From Bidens hawaiensis (taxonomy: Eukaryota; Streptophyta; Magnoliopsida; Asterales; Asteraceae), in NCBI GenBank assembly GCA_021521415.1, contig JAIQDT010003844.1:1-64000 (forward strand): a stretch of DNA of 64,000 bases, given 5' to 3'. The translations under genes were made by a program, and so were the position numbers. The notes below the pieces were generated by a model. The model was not told where the DNA came from and did not search any database. It saw only the letters and a list, made by a program, of their open reading frames with translations. Of this stretch, positions 32,440-45,698 are shown one piece after another (positions within the stretch are counted from its first letter, which is position 1; each line of letters starts with the position of its first letter).

Positions 32440-35400
32440 GAGTATAACATGTTTGATAATTCCATATCACGTGTCAGCGATATAAAAGTTTTTTTTTTTG
32501 GTTTTACTCAATTCCTTAAAGTGAATGTCACATGTATTGATCGTTGTGATCATTGATAAAATTGTACCGATGGTCATGTTAATAGTAAGATTCACCATTA
32601 GATATTTAACTATGTTCATGTTAATAACGAGATCACAACCACCAAAAGTGGTAAATGGATTGATCATACGTGAGAACAAAATACGAAGAAATAATAGCGG
32701 CATAACATGACCGTTTGAAACGATAAATATGTAATTGTATTGATGAAGCATAATACATATTCGATCATAAACCTGAAGTTTATAGATCCTGATTAGTAAT
32801 GGCATGACCGGTTAGACCACACCGGGCCAATGATGTGAGATTTATTGAAGAACCAAAAGATTTTTCCTCATAATTATACATGTAATATTGCTTTCAAGGG
32901 GAATTATTTATTTACCAACTAAAGAAGGGTGTGAATCCCTAAATGCTATGGAATGAGAAAAGGATACACGTGTCCTAACATGATACCATTTAGTGTTTTG
33001 AAAATTGATGCATCGTCTAAATGGTTATCAAGATCGCAACTTCATGTTTGCATGATCTATGGCTTAGCTAATAAGATAGCAAACATCTTATTCCAGATTG
33101 GTATATTTACATTCTGTTATAATAATGAATTTGATTCCCAAGTTATAATGATCATTGGAATAAGTTTTGAACTTCATAACTTATGTTCTTACATAAATTG
33201 CTTTGTTAAAGACGTTTACACAACGTCTTTAATTTGTTGCAAAGGAAATATCACAAGAACAAATGTTCATGTTTGAATTTGAGTACATATGATGTTACAT
33301 GTCTTAGAAACTAATTAACATCAAGCCAACAAGTTATGATACTTCCTCCCCATTATAATTGGTTTTTGGTCAGTAACCAATTATTTCTCATCTAATATTT
33401 CGTGTGTGTTATATACTGATATTAATCCACCATAAAACACAAAGATGAGGTCACAAAGGAAGTTGGGAATTTATGTCGGTATTAAATATTATTTATGATT
33501 ATATACTTAGAGCCACTAATGAGATATTTGCTTATGGCTCATTAGTTTTCACTTTAGTGAATCAACATTCCTAACATTAGGGGGGAGATATAAAGCAGTT
33601 GGAATGAATTATCATTGGTCCTCAAGCTAAATTATATGAATTAAAATTTTAAAGGATAATTCATGAATAAAGATTAACGAATGAATTACCGGACGATTCA
33701 CTGACCAAAAGAGAGTGTCTAGCTAAGACACCTAAACGAACTGCTAATGCTCCAATTAATAAATATCCTGGAAGGACGTATATTGATAGCACGCTTGTAG
33801 CGTGGTAAATTGATCGGTTCCAAAGGTAAAAATTCCTCGAAAATTGGAGCAAGTAATAAAGATGGTCAAGTCGAGGTGCAATAAAATGTCTCTTGAAAGA
33901 GATTAGACATGACGGTTCTTGAAGAACCGTATGTACCTAAAAAATAAAGAGCTCTTAGTAAATTATATCGTATCATGTCTATAACATATATGGAATCGAA
34001 ATAAATCTGACGTCGTTATATATATAATTAGCGCTTTATATAAAGATGATGAGGATCAATATTATAAATCTGCCTATGAAAAATGATTGGCCAAAGTGGA
34101 AAGACGCAAACATGGCAGAGTTGAATTCTCTAAATAAGGAAAGTTTTTGGACCAGTAGTCCGTACAACTAAAGTTGTAAAATGTGTTAGATACAAACGGG
34201 TCTTGTATATGAGTTATGAAAATTCAATCAAGTTATTTAAGGCAAAATTGATGGCACAAGGATTTTGCAAAGACCTAAGAGTGATTATTAGGAGACGTAT
34301 TCTCCAATGGTGGAAACAATGACTTTCCAATACCTAAATAGTCTGGTAATACAAAGAGAGAATTTATATGCGTCTAATAAATATTGTTATTCAGTTGATA
34401 CCGAAAGTTCACAATAAAATCTATGAAGGATTTGAATTATCAAATCATGTAAAGTAAGTCCTCGAGAACATAATGATTATTGTGTATCGAGTCGTATTTG
34501 AATAATTTACGATTATTGAATATGTTGAAAGATTAATTGATAAATCTTAATGATGTAATTATGTGCATCAATAAGCATATACATAGAATAAAATATACAT
34601 GATGAGTACAATATCTCAATAAACAAAGAAATTGTACAATATGGATTTTTGATATGTGATACAAAATGATGTATTAATGAGCAAGTTTATACAACAAAAA
34701 TTCTGGAAAAGTGAATGGGTATACATAATTTGTCAATTTGAAAAGAAGTCCATGATGGATTAGCAAATGCATGGATTTATGCTTATTACGTATGGACTAA
34801 ACTATTTGGATTGAGCTTGGCACAAATCAAGAGATATTTTGATAAAGAGGGAGATAAGTTGGATATAAGTAGCCATACTTTTATCAAAATTTCACTCTTA
34901 AAGGGTCATTATAATCATATTTTACAATGATGATGCACATATCATCTAGAGAAAGTTATGAGCTTTTAAAGAGAAAATTCTTTTTGAAAGACCTTGGCAC
35001 GGTGTGATTATTCTTCGACTTATAGTTCGAGTATATGTATAATTATATGTTTATAAATCCATCAAAGTGCATCTAGAAAATGTTGAGATATTTTACCATG
35101 GACAAATTGAATCCTTTTAGCATGTTAAAGGATGTCTAACAATGACTCTGTATCATTGTCTATCTAAATATGAATTTTATTGGTTCGGAAATACCATAAT
35201 TAAATGCATTTGTGCATTATGTTGTACAGTTAGCTATATATGATTATTATTTTCTTTATTTATATTTATTGGCATGTGTTTTACTAGGAGACATCACAAC
35301 GGGTTAAAACATATATTTCAGGTATGGAAATATGTGTTTATATTTTACTAACCCATCAAAACAAGTTTGGTTAGTCTTGTTGATGCTGAGAAACACAACA

Positions 35401-35670
35401 AGATCATAACCAGATGAAGCAATAGAATTTTTCACATGAAGATAATATAACATCATTCAACTTAAGGATTCAAATGTCAACGAACGAGGACACAAATGAT
35501 TGACTACAAAGTTTTGGGCAACTTTCACAGAAGATCGATATCTCCATTTTAATGGGCATATAAATCAGGGGGAGACAATACACGCTGCACTCTTTTTCCC
35601 TTAGCTATGGTTTTGTCCCAATGGGTTTTCCTAGCAAGGTTTTTAATGAGGAAGCATCTCCAAGCGTATT
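32440..35670 (+). pseudogene. Remnants of copia gag-pol
   Basis: No frame is open for long. Recognisable pieces: an integrase-like stretch around 32950-33280; an RT N-terminal block at about 34080-34150 (NDWPKWKDA then AELNSLNK in shifted frames), followed by MTFQYLNSL-like and KIYEGFE-like words to 34435; RNase H words near 35330-35430 (aaacaagtttggttagtctt region); and the conserved tail gttttgtcccaatgggtttt at 35605-35630 before the polypurine tract. All are interrupted by stops and small indels. Confidence 0.6.
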
Positions 35671-35678
35671 AAGTTGAC

Positions 35679-35691
35679 AACCAAGGGGGAG
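35679..35691 (+). other. Polypurine tract of the 5.7-kb copia element
   Basis: aaccaagggggag lies immediately before the TG of the 3' LTR at 35692, as required for plus-strand priming. Confidence 0.8.
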
Positions 35692-35881
35692 TGTTATATA
35701 TATATATATATTATGGTGGTTATCAATACCTAATATAGATTAGGCTTATTGTCCAAGTTATCTTCTCTTTATATACATCTTATTATACCTCATTGTAACA
35801 CACAACTATCAAATGAAATCTCTCCCTTTCTCCCTACAACTCCTTCTCCTATGTGTTAGCTATTAGGCTTGTTTCACAACA
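35692..35881 (+). repeat. 3' LTR of the 5.7-kb copia element
   Basis: 190 bp, matches 30142-30390 apart from the shorter TA tract and a few substitutions, ends ttcacaaCA, and is followed by TTGTC. Confidence 0.88.
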
Positions 35882-35939
35882 TTGTCAAGTCTTTTGTCTT
35901 TTATTACAGGTATTCTTACCTTAATAACCATTTCTTATA

Positions 35940-36092
35940 TAATACTACTTTTGTCTCTTTCATCTCTAAATTTTAAATTATGATTTAATCACAACCACAT
36001 AAAACCACATATTTAACTAAATGTGTGGACACAAATGAATTCTCAAAGTTCTTACAACTCACTTGGTTATCAAAATATCCCTCCGATATATA
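35940..36092. repeat. Half of a foldback-family element
   Basis: The words aatcacaaccacat, ttaactaaatgtgtgg, gttcttacaactca and atatccctcc match the inner left arm of the 1140-1828 palindrome. The other arm is missing. Confidence 0.55.
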
Positions 36093-36827
36093 TAGAACCC
36101 TAACATTGATTAAGAGGTATAAATGGCGTTTTTATGATTTAAAAACACGTTTTAGAACCCTAACCGAAACCCTATGTTACAAGGCTTGATGATTGATGTT
36201 CTATGCTTGGTTTTGTAATATATGGCCTGTAGAGACACTAGATAGAGAGACAAGAGCCCAGGAGAGGCGAGAAAAGAACCTAAACACCCGGAAACTGCAA
36301 AGGTACTAACTGAATATTCGTTTAGGGGGCTGTTTGTGTCTAGATTGTGACGTGCTTGTTTTTAGCCTATCAAATATTTCATGGAAATTAGGGATCATAT
36401 GAATGAGTCCATGTTCAAATTGGTAATTTTTCGATAAACGGAGTATATTTGGTGATTTTATTACCGTTCATTGATGATTTATTGTGAAAAATAGCAAAAC
36501 TGTTTGGAAAATTATGGAAATTTGGGGAGAACTCGGGAAAGTTATTTAAGATAACACATAAAAGTTGGGGTCCATTGGAGAAGCCTAGATATGATTTCAG
36601 GATTCTCGTTTAATCAATTTTTAACGATCGATTTATGTTGAAAAGGTATGTTAGCTAAAGAGTTAAGTTATGGAAATTGTACTGGGATTATATGAAGATA
36701 TTGTGACCACTCAGAAAAATAATCGGAGTTTTCGGGTACCGTTTGGTATAAACGAATGATTCATCGGTTAAAAAATAACGTATAAAATGATTTTCTTATA
36801 AATGAATAAGTAAGTTTAATAATTCTG

Positions 36828-37974
36828 TGTTGGGTCACAGATTTGACAAGAAAAGACAAAATGAAGATTGGAATCTGCTCAACCTCTCTGAAATTGGCAA
36901 AGTATGGATACCGAGCACACTTAGGCCTCCGAGCAAGCCTTCACTTTTCCTAGCAAGGTATTTTTCCTTCCGGACAAGGTTATCTTCTTGAAGTCTTCTT
37001 AAGTGTCAATCCGAGCTGGGTTCACTTTTTCTAGCAAGGTTGTTCTTCAAGTCAAGCATGGTTTGTTTTCGAGCAAACTCTTGGCTAAACCAAGCTAAGG
37101 AAACCAAGTACTTTGGGAGATTAGCAAGGTTTATTAATAATAAACAGTGGTCCCAACAAGCTTGAATTAAGTTGATAAAGAAACATTCTAAGGGCTTATT
37201 CTAGCAAGGTTCAACTCCGAGCAAGCTACCGTGCTACCAGAACAGGCCACGGTGTTACCAACACATTTGAGTTTGTTCAATAAGTTATTTATTAAGAAAG
37301 AGTTGAAGGGATTCATGAAGAACTAGTTTGCTTATAGGATCATATCGAGCAAAGTATGCTATGGTCAAGAGGATTGAAGGCGGCTAGGTGAATATTTTCT
37401 AAGGAAAATATTCTAAGTAAAGTCTACTCTAGAACTGTTCCCCAGCACACTTTGGTTACCAGGTCTGCTCGAAGAAGACAAAAGCTGCAAAGCTTACCCG
37501 AAGACCCGTTTTACATTTAGAATCTTTTTGTAATATGTTTTTATGATTATGTATCAATCATTAGGGTTTCTAGAAGGAATGATAGTTGTCTGGGCAGGCT
37601 TATAAAATGAATAATATAAGGCACGCCTTGACAGCAAACGAAATAGCTTTTCAGACAAACTTTAAGGATACCTGATTTATTCCTGAAATCGTTTGTGATG
37701 GCTGTCCTTATAATCGTACGGATAAAACATTCCTTAATGAAACCCTGTTGATTCTCGTTTGTATTATTGTTTATATAAATGTAAATCTTTTGAGTTACAG
37801 TATGTGTTTGTTACATTTATGTCTAATAGGCAACAATTAATTTGTTAGTGTTTCCACCATTAACATATTAGTTTTCTTACCCTAAATAGCAAGTCGTTAA
37901 CCTTTTTGCCAACACTTAACAGTGTGGATTGCGACATTGATTGTGTGAGTGATTTATCCTGAGAGGGACCGACA
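36828..37974 (+). repeat. 5' LTR of the 9.8-kb copia element
   Basis: Begins TGTTGGGTCACAGATTTGAC and ends ggaccgaCA. It contains repeated ctagcaaggt and gagcaag words. Positions 37557-37974 match 46251-46669 at about 90%. Confidence 0.8.
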
Positions 37975-37976
37975 AG

Positions 37977-37988
37977 TGGTATCAGAGC
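37977..37988 (+). other. Primer-binding site, initiator-Met tRNA type
   Basis: TGGTATCAGAGC begins two bases after the LTR end, the classic copia PBS. Confidence 0.9.
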
Positions 37989-38313
37989 TTGTTATTGCTG
38001 TTTGGGTGAAGAAATGTTGTTGATCTGAAGAAAAAGAATGACGTCAGCAGAACACTGTTCTATTGATATATGACATCAACTGTCCTGTTCTTCATTTCTT
38101 TCCAGATCTGCTATATTTCGGTGTTTTCTTTTACTTATTTACATTAAAGTTTTAATCTTTACTCTAGATTTTGCTCCAATCTAACCAGATATATCAGATC
38201 AGAAAATTTCATCTAAAAATCTGATTGATTTTCAAAATTGTGTTTTAAATTTGTTTATGTTTTGTCAATTTTCTCTTGGTTTTTCAAAAACTATCTTATA
38301 AAATACCAAAAAG

Positions 38314-39804
38314 ATGTCTGGTTATGAAGAGCAAGAAGTCTCAACTAACAAAATTCCTAGATTGTACGAACACGAGAACTATATAAAACGGAAAGTGCTA
38401 TTCGAAGTAGTTGTCTGTTACAATGATGTGGAAATGTGGAACTCTATCAAAAATGGACCATATGTGCCTGATGGAATAAACAACAACCAGGTTGTTGAAG
38501 TAAGAATAAGAAAGGTTGATGATAGAGCTCTTGCCATGTTGAAATTGAGACTATCTTGGGAGATTCTGACAAAGGTTGCTCGCCATACCACTGCTAAATC
38601 CATGTATGATGCCATACTGGAGATGTTTGAAGGCAATTCAGAATTGAAGAACATCAAGAATGAGAGGCTTAAGCAGCAACTTGATAGATTCAATTACAAA
38701 GATGGTGAGAGGCTGAAGTCAGTATTGGAGAGATTTCTGACTATTGTGAATGAAATTAGGACAACTTAATTATGTTGCCACTAATGCTGATTTGAATACA
38801 AAGTTGTTATCATCTCTGTCAAAAGAATGGTACACTGCAAGCAAGTTTATCAGGCAGAAACCAAATTATGATGCTCTTAAGCTTGAGGATGTAATTTGCT
38901 TCTTGCAAGTAGCAGAGATTGAGATGATTGATAATGAGATGATAAAATAAGACAAACCTTGTTTTCAAGTGTCTAATGCACTCATTGCTCAAATGGGAAA
39001 CTTGTCAGTGAAGAACCAACAACAAATTCCAATCATTGAAGAACCAAGTGAACATGGTGGTGACACTCCAAGAGGCTTTGTTGCTGGAAGTTCAAGTAAT
39101 CAAAATGGACAGTCAAGGTTCAATGTTCAGCTGATTGATGATAATGACCTTAATAGCTAGTGGGCATACACCTTACGTTGGTGGTAATGTTGGGCAAGGA
39201 AATGAATATCAAGCCCTATTTTCAATGTTCATAGACTCATATAATGCTTTTTTTTGCCAAGAACATGATCCATACCAGTGTTGTTCAAGATGATCTTGAG
39301 CAAATTCATGCTGATGATCTGGAGGACATGGATTTAAAGTGACAAGCTGCTATGCTTGCACTAAGAAGCAAAATGTTGTTCAACAGGACTGGAAGGTCTC
39401 TTGTGTCAGGTCCAAATGAAAGAATAGGTTTTGACAAGTCTAGAGCAATATGCTATAACTGTCAGCAACCTGGACACTTTATAAGGGAATGTAATAGACC
39501 AAGAAACTTTCAAAAAAATCAATATCAGAACCAACAACCAAGAAACCAGTATCTATTTCAGCAAGGGCAACAAAGAAACTACAACAACAATTTCAACAAC
39601 AACCACAACCGACAACCACAACACAACCAACAAGTTGTTCCTCAAAATCAGAATTTCCAAAGAAACAACAATCAGAACCTTCAACAAGCTCCTACAAACA
39701 ATAATAGTAATAATGTCAACAATCAACCCAGAAACCAAGGAAATGTGCAGTTGCTGCTCAACAAGAAGGTGGATTTGACTGGAATGATCAAGCCAATGAA
39801 ATAG
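38314..39804 (+). pseudogene. gag of the 9.8-kb copia element
   Basis: The ATG at 38314 opens MSGYEEQEVSTNKIPRLYEH; the conserved gag core with RALAMLKLRLSWEIL and AKSMYDAILEMFEGN follows (to 38769). One frameshift near 38755 and a stop at 38948 break the chain. The last part (39352-39804) contains the CCHC zinc knuckle CYNCQQPGHFIREC (39451-39492) followed by about 85 residues rich in Asn and Gln. Gag packages element RNA in the cytoplasm. The order and the knuckle make the call firm; the breaks show that it is not functional. Confidence 0.8.
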
Positions 39805-39824
39805 AAAAAGCCAATGTTGCATTT

Positions 39825-42374
39825 ATGGCTAAAATTGAGAATGAAGCTGGATCTTCTTCAACTCGGGTACATTCAAACTCAACACTTGAATTACTTGAAA
39901 CCATTGAATCATTAAAATTGAAGGTAGGAAAGCTTGAAAGTGAATGTTTCAAAAAAGCAAAGTATGATAATGTGTATGAAGCAAGTGATGTTACCTATGA
40001 AGAGAGAATCAAAATCCTTGAACAAGACTGCATGGACAGTTACAGAATACAGTCAAGGTATGTGACTAAAATTGAAGGTTTGAAGAAAATGGTGATAGAT
40101 GAAAAAGTGAAGTATAACTTGTTGGGTTTTAACAAGATTATCAAAGTCCATATAACCCATTATATGTAAAAACGCAGCGGATAATAAATTTTTAAATCTT
40201 GTAAGTTTGATAAATATAAAACCAATTTTATATAGATTAACCCAATGCAGATTCATATACAAAATACATGCTATCAAAAACAACCATAGGGTGTTTCGCA
40301 TTCTACCTTCAAGTTCGAGAGATAAAGAGGATGAAAGATATGAACGGCTAGCTTCCAAGGGAGGAAACCTCAAGCTTGTATACCCAACGAGCTCCAACAA
40401 ACACCTTGGTTGCTAGGATCCAACACTTGCAAGAACACCCTTGTTCTTCTTCTTCTTCTTTGTTCACGGCTCAACAAGAGGGAGAAAGAGAGAAGAGATG
40501 TGAGAGAGAGAGAGAGAGAGAGTTGTTGATAGAAACAAGAATTATGATCTACCAATACTTATGTTTGCATGTCTTGGGAATAATAATAAAAAGGAGAGAG
40601 AGAGTGAAGAGGGGCCGTCCCCTTTATGGGATTTTCCCCCTCAAAACTCAAAACCCATCTTTGTATTATTTTTCCTTTTTAACCATACATATATTATTTA
40701 TCCAAATAAATAATATTTCTCTCAAATATAAATTATCCATATAATTTACTTAACACACAAATGCAAATATTTAGAAAACCATTTTCCAAATATTATAAGT
40801 GTTGATAGTCATTACTTAGATCTTATCTAATAATAATTATCGTGGTGTTTGTCTAGCTTGTTATTAGGTATGACCCGACTTGGATCAATACGTACTAGCC
40901 ACATCAACTCTAATATGTGTCTTGGGCAGATCAATTCCAACATAACTAACTCCAAGTTGAGAATAAATTTTTGAAGAATCTTGTATCAACTGGAAATATT
41001 TGTGGCATTTTGAACAATATCAAAGAAGAAGACAAATATAAGTTTGTTCCTCCACCTTTCAACAACAACTACACATTAAATGTTGACAAACAGAAAAGAG
41101 AAGCATACCTTAATCAATTTAGAGATGTTTATAAAGACAAAGAAGAATTTCTTGAAAACTATGATTTGGTTGAAGTGAATGAGAATGGAGATTTTCTTGT
41201 AAAGGAAAAGTTAAAAGATGAAAAGTCAGCAGGGATTCAAGTCTCAGAAGATGACTTTGCTGAAGACTGTTTAAATGTAGATGATTTGAGTGACTCAAGT
41301 GATCAATTTTCAAGTGATGATGATATCAAGAGCAAAGAAAGGGAAAGCCAAGATCAATTGACAAACTTCCATTGTTACCACCTCTCACACCAAAGAAGAA
41401 GAAACATAATGAAAAAATGAGAAGGGAACATGTGTCATTTGACATATGTGAAAAATCTAAGGTGACTTACAATGTTGTGAAGCCACCAAGCGAAGAGGTT
41501 TTGAAGAAGATAAAGACCAACAACAAGAAAAAAGACCAATGAAACTGTTGTCAGTGATCAATTCATTCCAGTGTACCTTGTTTTCTCAAGTCAAGAATTA
41601 TTTCACATTGGAGAAGCTGAAACTGTTGAAGAGTATGAAAGAAGGCAGTCAAGGTACAAATGAAATCTGGATGATGAGCCAATGAAATTGGAAAGAATAA
41701 CATTTGTGAAAAGCAAAGTTGAGAGGAAGGACAACAAAATTGAAGAATTTGTCCCATTCTCAATTGACTTTAATGGTCTCAAAACTCAGAAAACTATTGG
41801 CATTGAACCCCCAAGACCAAGTGAAGGATTCAAGAAAGGAAACTTAAGTGAAAGTTTCAAGGGAAAGTTTTGGTGTAAGAATTGTGATGAATATGGCCAT
41901 CACACTGATTCTTGTCATGAAAGGTTTACTTTCAAACCAATTCATGTCGCAAATGAAACAAATTTTGGACAAGACTTTGATTTATACAAAATGAAGTATG
42001 ATGAGTATTTGGGAAAAGGAAAAAAGTGTGAAGTTGTGAAAGACAAAAGTGATGTATTGGGAAAAGGAGAAATTGTGGTGGATGAGAGCATCACTAAGGA
42101 AGTTGATGAGAAGGCAAAGAAGAAGGTAATCCACTAAGTGAAAAGAAACACACTTCCCATCAAACCTAAACCTGTTGTGAGAAAGAATACACAACCTGTA
42201 AGAATTGTTCCTAACAAAGACACCAAGTCAGTTAAGTCTGATGATTCTGAAAGGTCACCAAAAGAAGAAAAGAAAAGTAAGAAGGATGTGTTCTCAAGAA
42301 ATAAACCAAGAGAGCTTAATGATGATGACAGATTTTTGTTGAAACATGGATATGAACCCCATGGCTTCCTTTGA
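39825..42374 (+). pseudogene. Gag-pol linker of the copia element with second zinc knuckle
   Basis: Pieces 39825-40119 and 40971-42374 flank the inserted solo LTR and are continuous in style: long Lys/Glu-rich helices (SLKLKVGKLESECFKKAK), a conserved FVPPPFNNNYT, and a second knuckle-like CKNCDEYGHHTDSCHERF (about 41875-41928). A basic Ser/Lys-rich stretch and PRELNDDDRFLLKHGYEPHG follow. Stops at about 41418 and 42135 and frame changes interrupt it. Where protease and integrase should follow, the sequence moves directly to the pre-RT region, so that part is deleted. Confidence 0.6.
40120..40942 (-). repeat. Solo LTR of a copia element, 823 bp
   Basis: Flanked by the perfect TSD TAACT (40115-40119 and 40943-40947). 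On the minus strand it starts TGTTGGAATTGATCTGCCCA and ends ttaaaacccaaCA. Before the end are ttatccgctgcgttttta and a CT-rich leader-like stretch, supporting minus orientation. It interrupts the copia linker region and carries a (GA)n run at 40504-40521. Confidence 0.88.
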
Positions 42375-42561
42375 AAACCAAGGAATGAATCTGTTGCTTG
42401 CACCAAGTATGAAGAAAGATTATATGATAGAAGAATGAAGAAGTATCATTCCCTATGTGGGAAGATCCTAGCAACCAAGATGATCATGTCTTGAATGGGG
42501 AAGATCCTAGCAACCAAGATGAAATTAAAGACAAGCTGAAAGAGAAGCAAGATATGAAAAT

Positions 42562-43381
42562 TTGTTTCAAACCTTGAATATTGGAAACAATGGTGCATCT
42601 ACCTCACAACCGAATAATGAAGAAGCACCTGAGTTTCATGATGCAACAACTGATTTGATCATTGATGAACCTGAGCTCAATGACTCAAATCTTGATTCTA
42701 ATTTGTCTACTGATGTGATTGTTCAATCCTCTAATGTTGAAAGAAATCATCTACCTGAGAACATCATTGGAGATACAAATGAAAGAGTTACAAGAAGTGC
42801 ATCTGAATCTGCAGATATTTGTTTGTACTTCTGCTTTCTATCTCAAATTGAACCCAAGAACATTGTTCAAGCATTGAAAGACAATTGTTGGGTACAAGCA
42901 ATGCTAGAGGAGTTGGCTCAATATAGAGACTTGCAATTATGGGAACTTGTAGATAATCCAAGAAACAGATATGCCATTGAAACCAAGTGGGGTTTTAGGA
43001 AAAAAGGATGACAGAGGCATTGTTATTAAGAACAAAGCAAGACTTGTTGCATTGGGATGCTTACAAGAAGAAGAGATTGACTTTGAGGAAGTCTTTGCTC
43101 TAGTAGCAAGACTTGAAGCAATAAGAATCTTTTTAGCTTATGCTGCCTCAAAGAACATCAGAGTATTCAAATTGGATGTCAAATATGCATTTCTGAATGG
43201 AAAAATAGAAGGGGAGGTGTATGCGGCTCAACCATCAGGACTTGAGGACCCTGATTATCCTAACAGAGTGTATACGTTAAACAAAGCTTTGTATGGACTG
43301 CATCAAGCTCCTAGAGCATGGTATGATGAGCTATCAAACCACTTGCTTGCTAATGGTTTCCAAAGGGGAATCAAATGCTAG
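42562..43381 (+). pseudogene. Pre-RT region and reverse transcriptase N-terminus (copia)
   Basis: Frame 1 (42562-43011) carries an acidic linker, then NCWVQAMLEELAQYRDLQLW and [15 protein letters not shown] frameshift at about 42990 leads to [40 protein letters not shown] and [20 protein letters not shown], the standard copia RT fingers/palm blocks. The frame ends at 43381, before the YVDD catalytic box, so the enzyme is truncated. A deletion joins it to RNase H sequence. Confidence 0.85.
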
Positions 43382-43649
43382 ATTATGGTATGGTTTTCTT
43401 GAACACTCCTATTTTCATTGATAATACTGCTGCATTTTTCATTGTTAAGAATTCAGTTCAACACTCTAAGACCAACCACATTGAAATCAGACATCATTTC
43501 ATTAGGGATTGTAATAAAAAAGTCTAATTGAGATGAAGAGAGTTGATACAAGTGACAATTTGGCTGACCTATTCACCAAGCCACTTAATAAAACCAGATT
43601 CCACTTTCTTTTGAAAGCCCTGGAAATGATCAACTCAAATGAAGTCTGA
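43382..43649 (+). pseudogene. C-terminal RNase H piece of the copia element
   Basis: Translated in two frames it gives PIFIDNTAAFFIVKNSVQHS, KTNHIEIRHHFIRDC and, after a stop/frameshift near 43525, RVDTSDNLADLFTKPLNK, the usual end of copia pol. It directly follows the truncated RT. Confidence 0.8.
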
Positions 43650-45698
43650 TTGATGATGTGTGCTCTATGTGCTAACTGACTTTGTTTAGGAAGGTCTTGA
43701 TGTGTGCTTGTTTGTTTATTTGTTTGAATTGTGTGAAAGTGCATTTGATGTTAACTGATGTGTGCTTTGATTAATTGTTTGTGGAACTTAGGTATTCTTG
43801 ATGCTTAAGTTAATGATCGGTTAATGTGTGTGATATCATGATAAGTGTTTGAAGTGACTTATATATATGTGTGCTTATCTGATGTTTTGATTATGTTACT
43901 TTTGAATATGTATAATCTAATAAGATGATGTTATTAGGATATGTTAGACTATGCATTGTGTGAAGTTTGTCTATTTTGATGATATCATTCATGATTGAGA
44001 TTTGAATATGTTACAAATGTTTGTGTCAAAAAGTGTTTTGTGTTAAAATTAAATACTCAAATGAAAATTTCCAAGTGAATTTTTCTCAAAACATGTTTGC
44101 AAACCATAACAAGTTGTTTATGCTATAGAGATATGATAAGATTATTCAGTTCAAGCTTTATAGAAGCTTAAAAAGGTTTTCAATGAAAATTGATCCAACC
44201 CTTTTAGAAATGATAGTACATTGGTTATTTTGCCAATCATATATATTGAATAGGCTAAAAGGACAATTAGTGCAGTCGTTGATATGTATGGTTGCTTTCC
44301 ATGATGTCTAAAATCTGAGGTGATATAAACATAATGAAACCTCTAAACTTAATGTGGAGTTACATTGTTGTGTATGCATGTTCCAATATACATCTTTCCA
44401 AATGATAGGAAAAAAAGTGAATATCTAGTCATACACGAGCCTGTTGGTATTTGGTCAACAAAATGAATTATCTTATTGAGAATGACAAAGAACAAATGTG
44501 AACAAAAACTCTGTAATATTTATTCAACAGAAAGTTGATATATACGTTCAAAAATTTTAGAAAATCCAAATATGAGGGTTAATTTTAGAAATATAGAGAC
44601 GGGGGCACAAAAGTAAGTCCCGTCATGTCTCGAATGAAAGGCCTGTAAGTCCGAACTGCGTGGCATGTAAGTCCAACGTTCAACCTCACATATGTTTGAA
44701 GTTTTGAAAAGAAAAATCAAATAAATTTAAAAATGTTCTGTCATTAAAATGTTTTGACCAACTATCAGGGGGTCGGAGTCAATTCGGGGTGATCTGGAGA
44801 AAAACATATAAGCCTTGAGAATCGATATGGAGCATCCTAACACAATATTTGTCTTATGCAAATAAATTGAACCTTAATCATATTACCAAGGCAATGAAAT
44901 TCATGCAATGAAATTCTTTTCACAAAAGGAAAGAAAATGGTTTGAAAGGAACAAAGACTGAAATTTGATCTCATTATGCATCATTTGGTCTTAAATAATG
45001 ATCTTTAATGATAAAACTGTTTGACCAGTTTGTGAACTGTTTAAGTATTTTCGAGAACAGTTTGTGATTTTCAGATATTCGAGCAAGGTTGACTATTAGA
45101 TATATCTCTAAGTTATTATTTTGGGATTCTTTATTGATTCCTAGCAAGGTTGCCTATTTGATGTTATATACTTGATTATTTGTCTTATGATTTATTTCTT
45201 GACCAATCTTGTATTTCGAGTAAGCTTCCTTCACTTTATTCACTTAGATTTATTTCTATTTTACTTTAAAATTTCTGAGTACATTCTGGAACGAGCTAGC
45301 TTTGGAAGAACATGATTTGAGTGGTTAAGGGAATTTACGTACTAAACGATAGAATACTTTTAACCCCTTTTACCTGGCGTGCAAAAGAAATGAGAGAATC
45401 AAAGGAACTTTTTCTGCAACTCTACTGTCGACCAATTGTAGACCTATTTTTTACATTTGTCTGACATATTGTCACTTTCATCAAGTCAGAAACTTCAAAT
45501 GTCTTATTAACAAAATTTTACATATATTATTCAAATCAGAGACCTCACATCTCAAGATAAACTCACATCTTTGTGTTGTGTGTAGGTTCCACTATTATTC
45601 AAGACGACGGTTTGAATCGAAATATTCCTTAACTTTAATCTTTTATTCTCCTTCTTATTAACACCTTATCATCGATCTGACTAACATAACTACCTTGT
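43650..45698. other. 3' non-coding part of the copia element
   Basis: No convincing ORF. The sequence is AT-rich; near 45080-45240 the words gagcaaggtt and cctagcaaggttg echo words of the 5' LTR (36900-37260). The missing front part of the 3' LTR may therefore survive here in rearranged form. Confidence 0.4.

Larger units (their letters stand above)
30142..35881 (+). mobile_element. Ty1/copia retrotransposon, 5.7 kb, badly decayed
   Basis: Delimited by the TSD TTGTC (30137-30141 and 35882-35886). The LTRs are 30142-30390 and 35692-35881, both starting TGTTATATAT and ending ttgtttcacaaCA. A polypurine tract precedes the 3' LTR. Internal DNA holds remnants of integrase, RT and RNase H in all frames, with many stops and deletions. 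The two LTRs are still nearly alike outside the TA tract, while the coding part is heavily eroded, so it was probably already a defective copy when it inserted. Confidence 0.88.

Noticed and set aside
32953..33276. Independent 107-aa gene
   Set aside because: It lies inside the decayed copia element, has integrase-like context, and its composition matches a shifted frame of pol.
40376..40744. ORF of 122 aa inside the solo LTR
   Set aside because: It is a chance frame through GA-rich and T-rich LTR sequence, opposite to the LTR orientation.
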